Shown: positions 6,741 through 7,809 of the stretch, piece after piece
Position numbering within the stretch: position 1 is the first letter of the stretch
How the letters are laid out: every line of letters starts with the position of its first letter
Assembly (NCBI GenBank): GCA_030649435.1
Contig: JAUSKE010000020.1
Location: 1-7,809 of the forward strand
DNA: 7,809 nucleotides
Direction of reading: 5' to 3'
Source of the DNA: Deltaproteobacteria bacterium
GTDB taxonomy: Bacteria > UBA10199 > JACPAL01 > JACOUP01
The notes under the pieces: generated by a model
Database searches by the model: none
What the model saw: the letters and a program-made list of their open reading frames with translations, nothing else
What the model was told of the DNA's origin: nothing
Made by a program: the position numbers and the translations under genes

Positions 6741-7809
6741 TTAGGGGTAGGACCCAACAACGGCCCGGGTCGCCAAATTAATAACGAGGAGGTTATTCGA
6801 GGCGAGGTTCGTCACATAGAGGTAATCGGTCCCACCGAGCGTAAAAGCGGCAAGACCAAACGGTTGGTCAGAGATAAACCCGCCGGTATTGAGAGAGATC
6901 GTGGTGATGAGGGAAAGATTGTCGGCATTGATTACCGAAATGGTATCTGTTCCGAAATTCGAAACGTAAAGCTCCTTTCGCGCCGCAAAATAAACCACTT
7001 CGTTCGGGTCCGTATCGAGCCCGAGGTTGATCGCCTTGGTATTGATGCTGGCCAAAGTCACTTCCGAAGTGGCTGCTGCATCAGTTGGTTTCAAGCTCTC
7101 CGGATTGACGACCAGCAACGATGGGTTCTCTCTGATCGCATCCACCACAAAGAGCAGCGTCCCATCGGTCGCGATTCCCCTTAAATCTTCTGGCTCGCCG
7201 GTGATGACGTAATCGAGCGGTTGCCGGAGAGGGTCTCCCAACTCGGTCAGGTTCACCACAAAGATTTGCCCCGCTCGACTCGTCACAAACGCCTGATCGG
7301 CGATAATCGCCACCTCGGAGACCCCTTTCCCCTCAATATGTTCTCCCGAACCGAGTGTCACATCAAACTGAAAGCTCGTGGAGGCCGAAAGATCGCCGAC
7401 CGGGTCATAACGAAGGAGTTGCCCGCCATTGGAGGCAACCAGAAATCGCCCCCTGGGGTCACAACAGGCGATCCCGAACGGATTATCCCCGGAGAGAAAA
7501 TCGCTCACTGAAAGAAATGTGGGAGAGGCTTCATCCACGTTGACCATAAGCAGCCGGTCCGATTTATCCTGATTGTTATCCGAGTGGCGATTCGGCAGAT
7601 ACACCCTCTTCTGGGCTGCACTGAAATAGGCCTGCCCCGAAGAATTTGGCAGGGGGGCTGTGTTCACCAATGTTGGCGAAATCGGATTCGTGATATTCAA
7701 AATCATCAGGGTCGAATCTAAAAACTCAACCCGCTCATTCGAATTCACCAGATAAGCCCGCTCAGAAATGGGGTCAACGGCGATCGAAATCGGCGCTGAG
7801 ACCTTCGTT
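6741..7809 (-). CDS. YVTN/NHL-like beta-propeller repeat protein (5' end cut by window edge)
   Basis: The C-terminal 355 residues of a beta-propeller protein are visible; the frame is open through the right edge, so the true start is outside. Repeated blades follow the pattern 'P-x-G/I-hydrophobic-A … lYVtN … l-V-I-n'. Examples, counted from the first visible residue, are PISIAVDP with AYLVN (6-22), NPFGIACCDPRGRFLVAS (109-126), EDLRGIATDGTLLFVVD (207-223), KELYVSNFGTDTISVIN (278-294) and QPFGLA with YVTNLASNNLLVINL (315-345). About seven blades can be counted. The GTG at 7748 is internal: the 20 residues before it (TKVSAPISIAVDPISERAYL) continue a blade. Such proteins are often secreted or lipid-anchored, but the N-terminus that would show this is missing. 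Substrate or partner is unknown; no catalytic motif is seen. The gene ends right after the last blade with VVGSYP and TAA. smc follows on the same strand after 191 bases. Confidence 0.85.
   Translation of the reverse strand, partial: TKVSAPISIAVDPISERAYLVNSNERVEFLDSTLMILNITNPISPTLVNTAPLPNSSGQAYFSAAQKRVYLPNRHSDNNQDKSDRLLMVNVDEASPTFLSVSDFLSGDNPFGIACCDPRGRFLVASNGGQLLRYDPVGDLSASTSFQFDVTLGSGEHIEGKGVSEVAIIADQAFVTSRAGQIFVVNLTELGDPLRQPLDYVITGEPEDLRGIATDGTLLFVVDAIRENPSLLVVNPESLKPTDAAATSEVTLASINTKAINLGLDTDPNEVVYFAARKELYVSNFGTDTISVINADNLSLITTISLNTGGFISDQPFGLAAFTLGGTDYLYVTNLASNNLLVINLATRAVVGSYP

Noticed and set aside
7746..7748. GTG at 7748 as start of the propeller gene
   Set aside because: The frame stays open upstream to the window edge and encodes further beta-propeller blade sequence, so the GTG is an internal valine codon.

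Overview
The window holds four protein-coding genes, two of them cut by its edges, in a compact layout with nearly balanced base composition. A bacterial SMC condensin with the 'YSVIEQG' and 'GPNGCGKSN' style of motifs and a fused Na/Pi-cotransporter-PhoU protein suggest a Gram-negative bacterium. The SMC sequence reads to me like deltaproteobacterial-type SMCs (the Desulfobacterota, Myxococcota or Bdellovibrionota neighbourhood or related uncultured lineages). That placement is an impression from motif style, not a computed phylogeny.

Layout: (1) 1-1646, minus strand: Na+/phosphate cotransporter family protein with a C-terminal PhoU-like domain, running off the left edge just before its expected end. 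(2) 1647-1792: AT-rich divergent intergenic region. (3) 1793-3001, plus strand: a 402-residue protein of no recognised family, with a low-complexity middle and a very hydrophilic disordered tail. (4) 2998-6549, minus strand: complete smc, 1183 residues. Its stop codon overlaps that of the previous gene tail to tail through a shared TTAA. (5) 6550-6740: intergenic region with a long AT-rich imperfect palindrome, an alternative overlapping hairpin and a five-codon upstream ORF with a good Shine-Dalgarno sequence just before smc. (6) 6741-7809, minus strand: C-terminal 355 residues of a YVTN/NHL-like beta-propeller protein whose start lies beyond the right edge.

The genes do not form an obvious pathway: phosphate transport, chromosome organisation and a probably extracytoplasmic propeller protein sit side by side. 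The three minus-strand genes are separated by gaps or an opposing gene, so they are unlikely to form one simple operon. I see no RNA genes, CRISPR array, insertion sequence or phage genes. I do not see a novel multi-gene system. The most interesting items are the structured smc upstream region and the orphan gene converging on smc.
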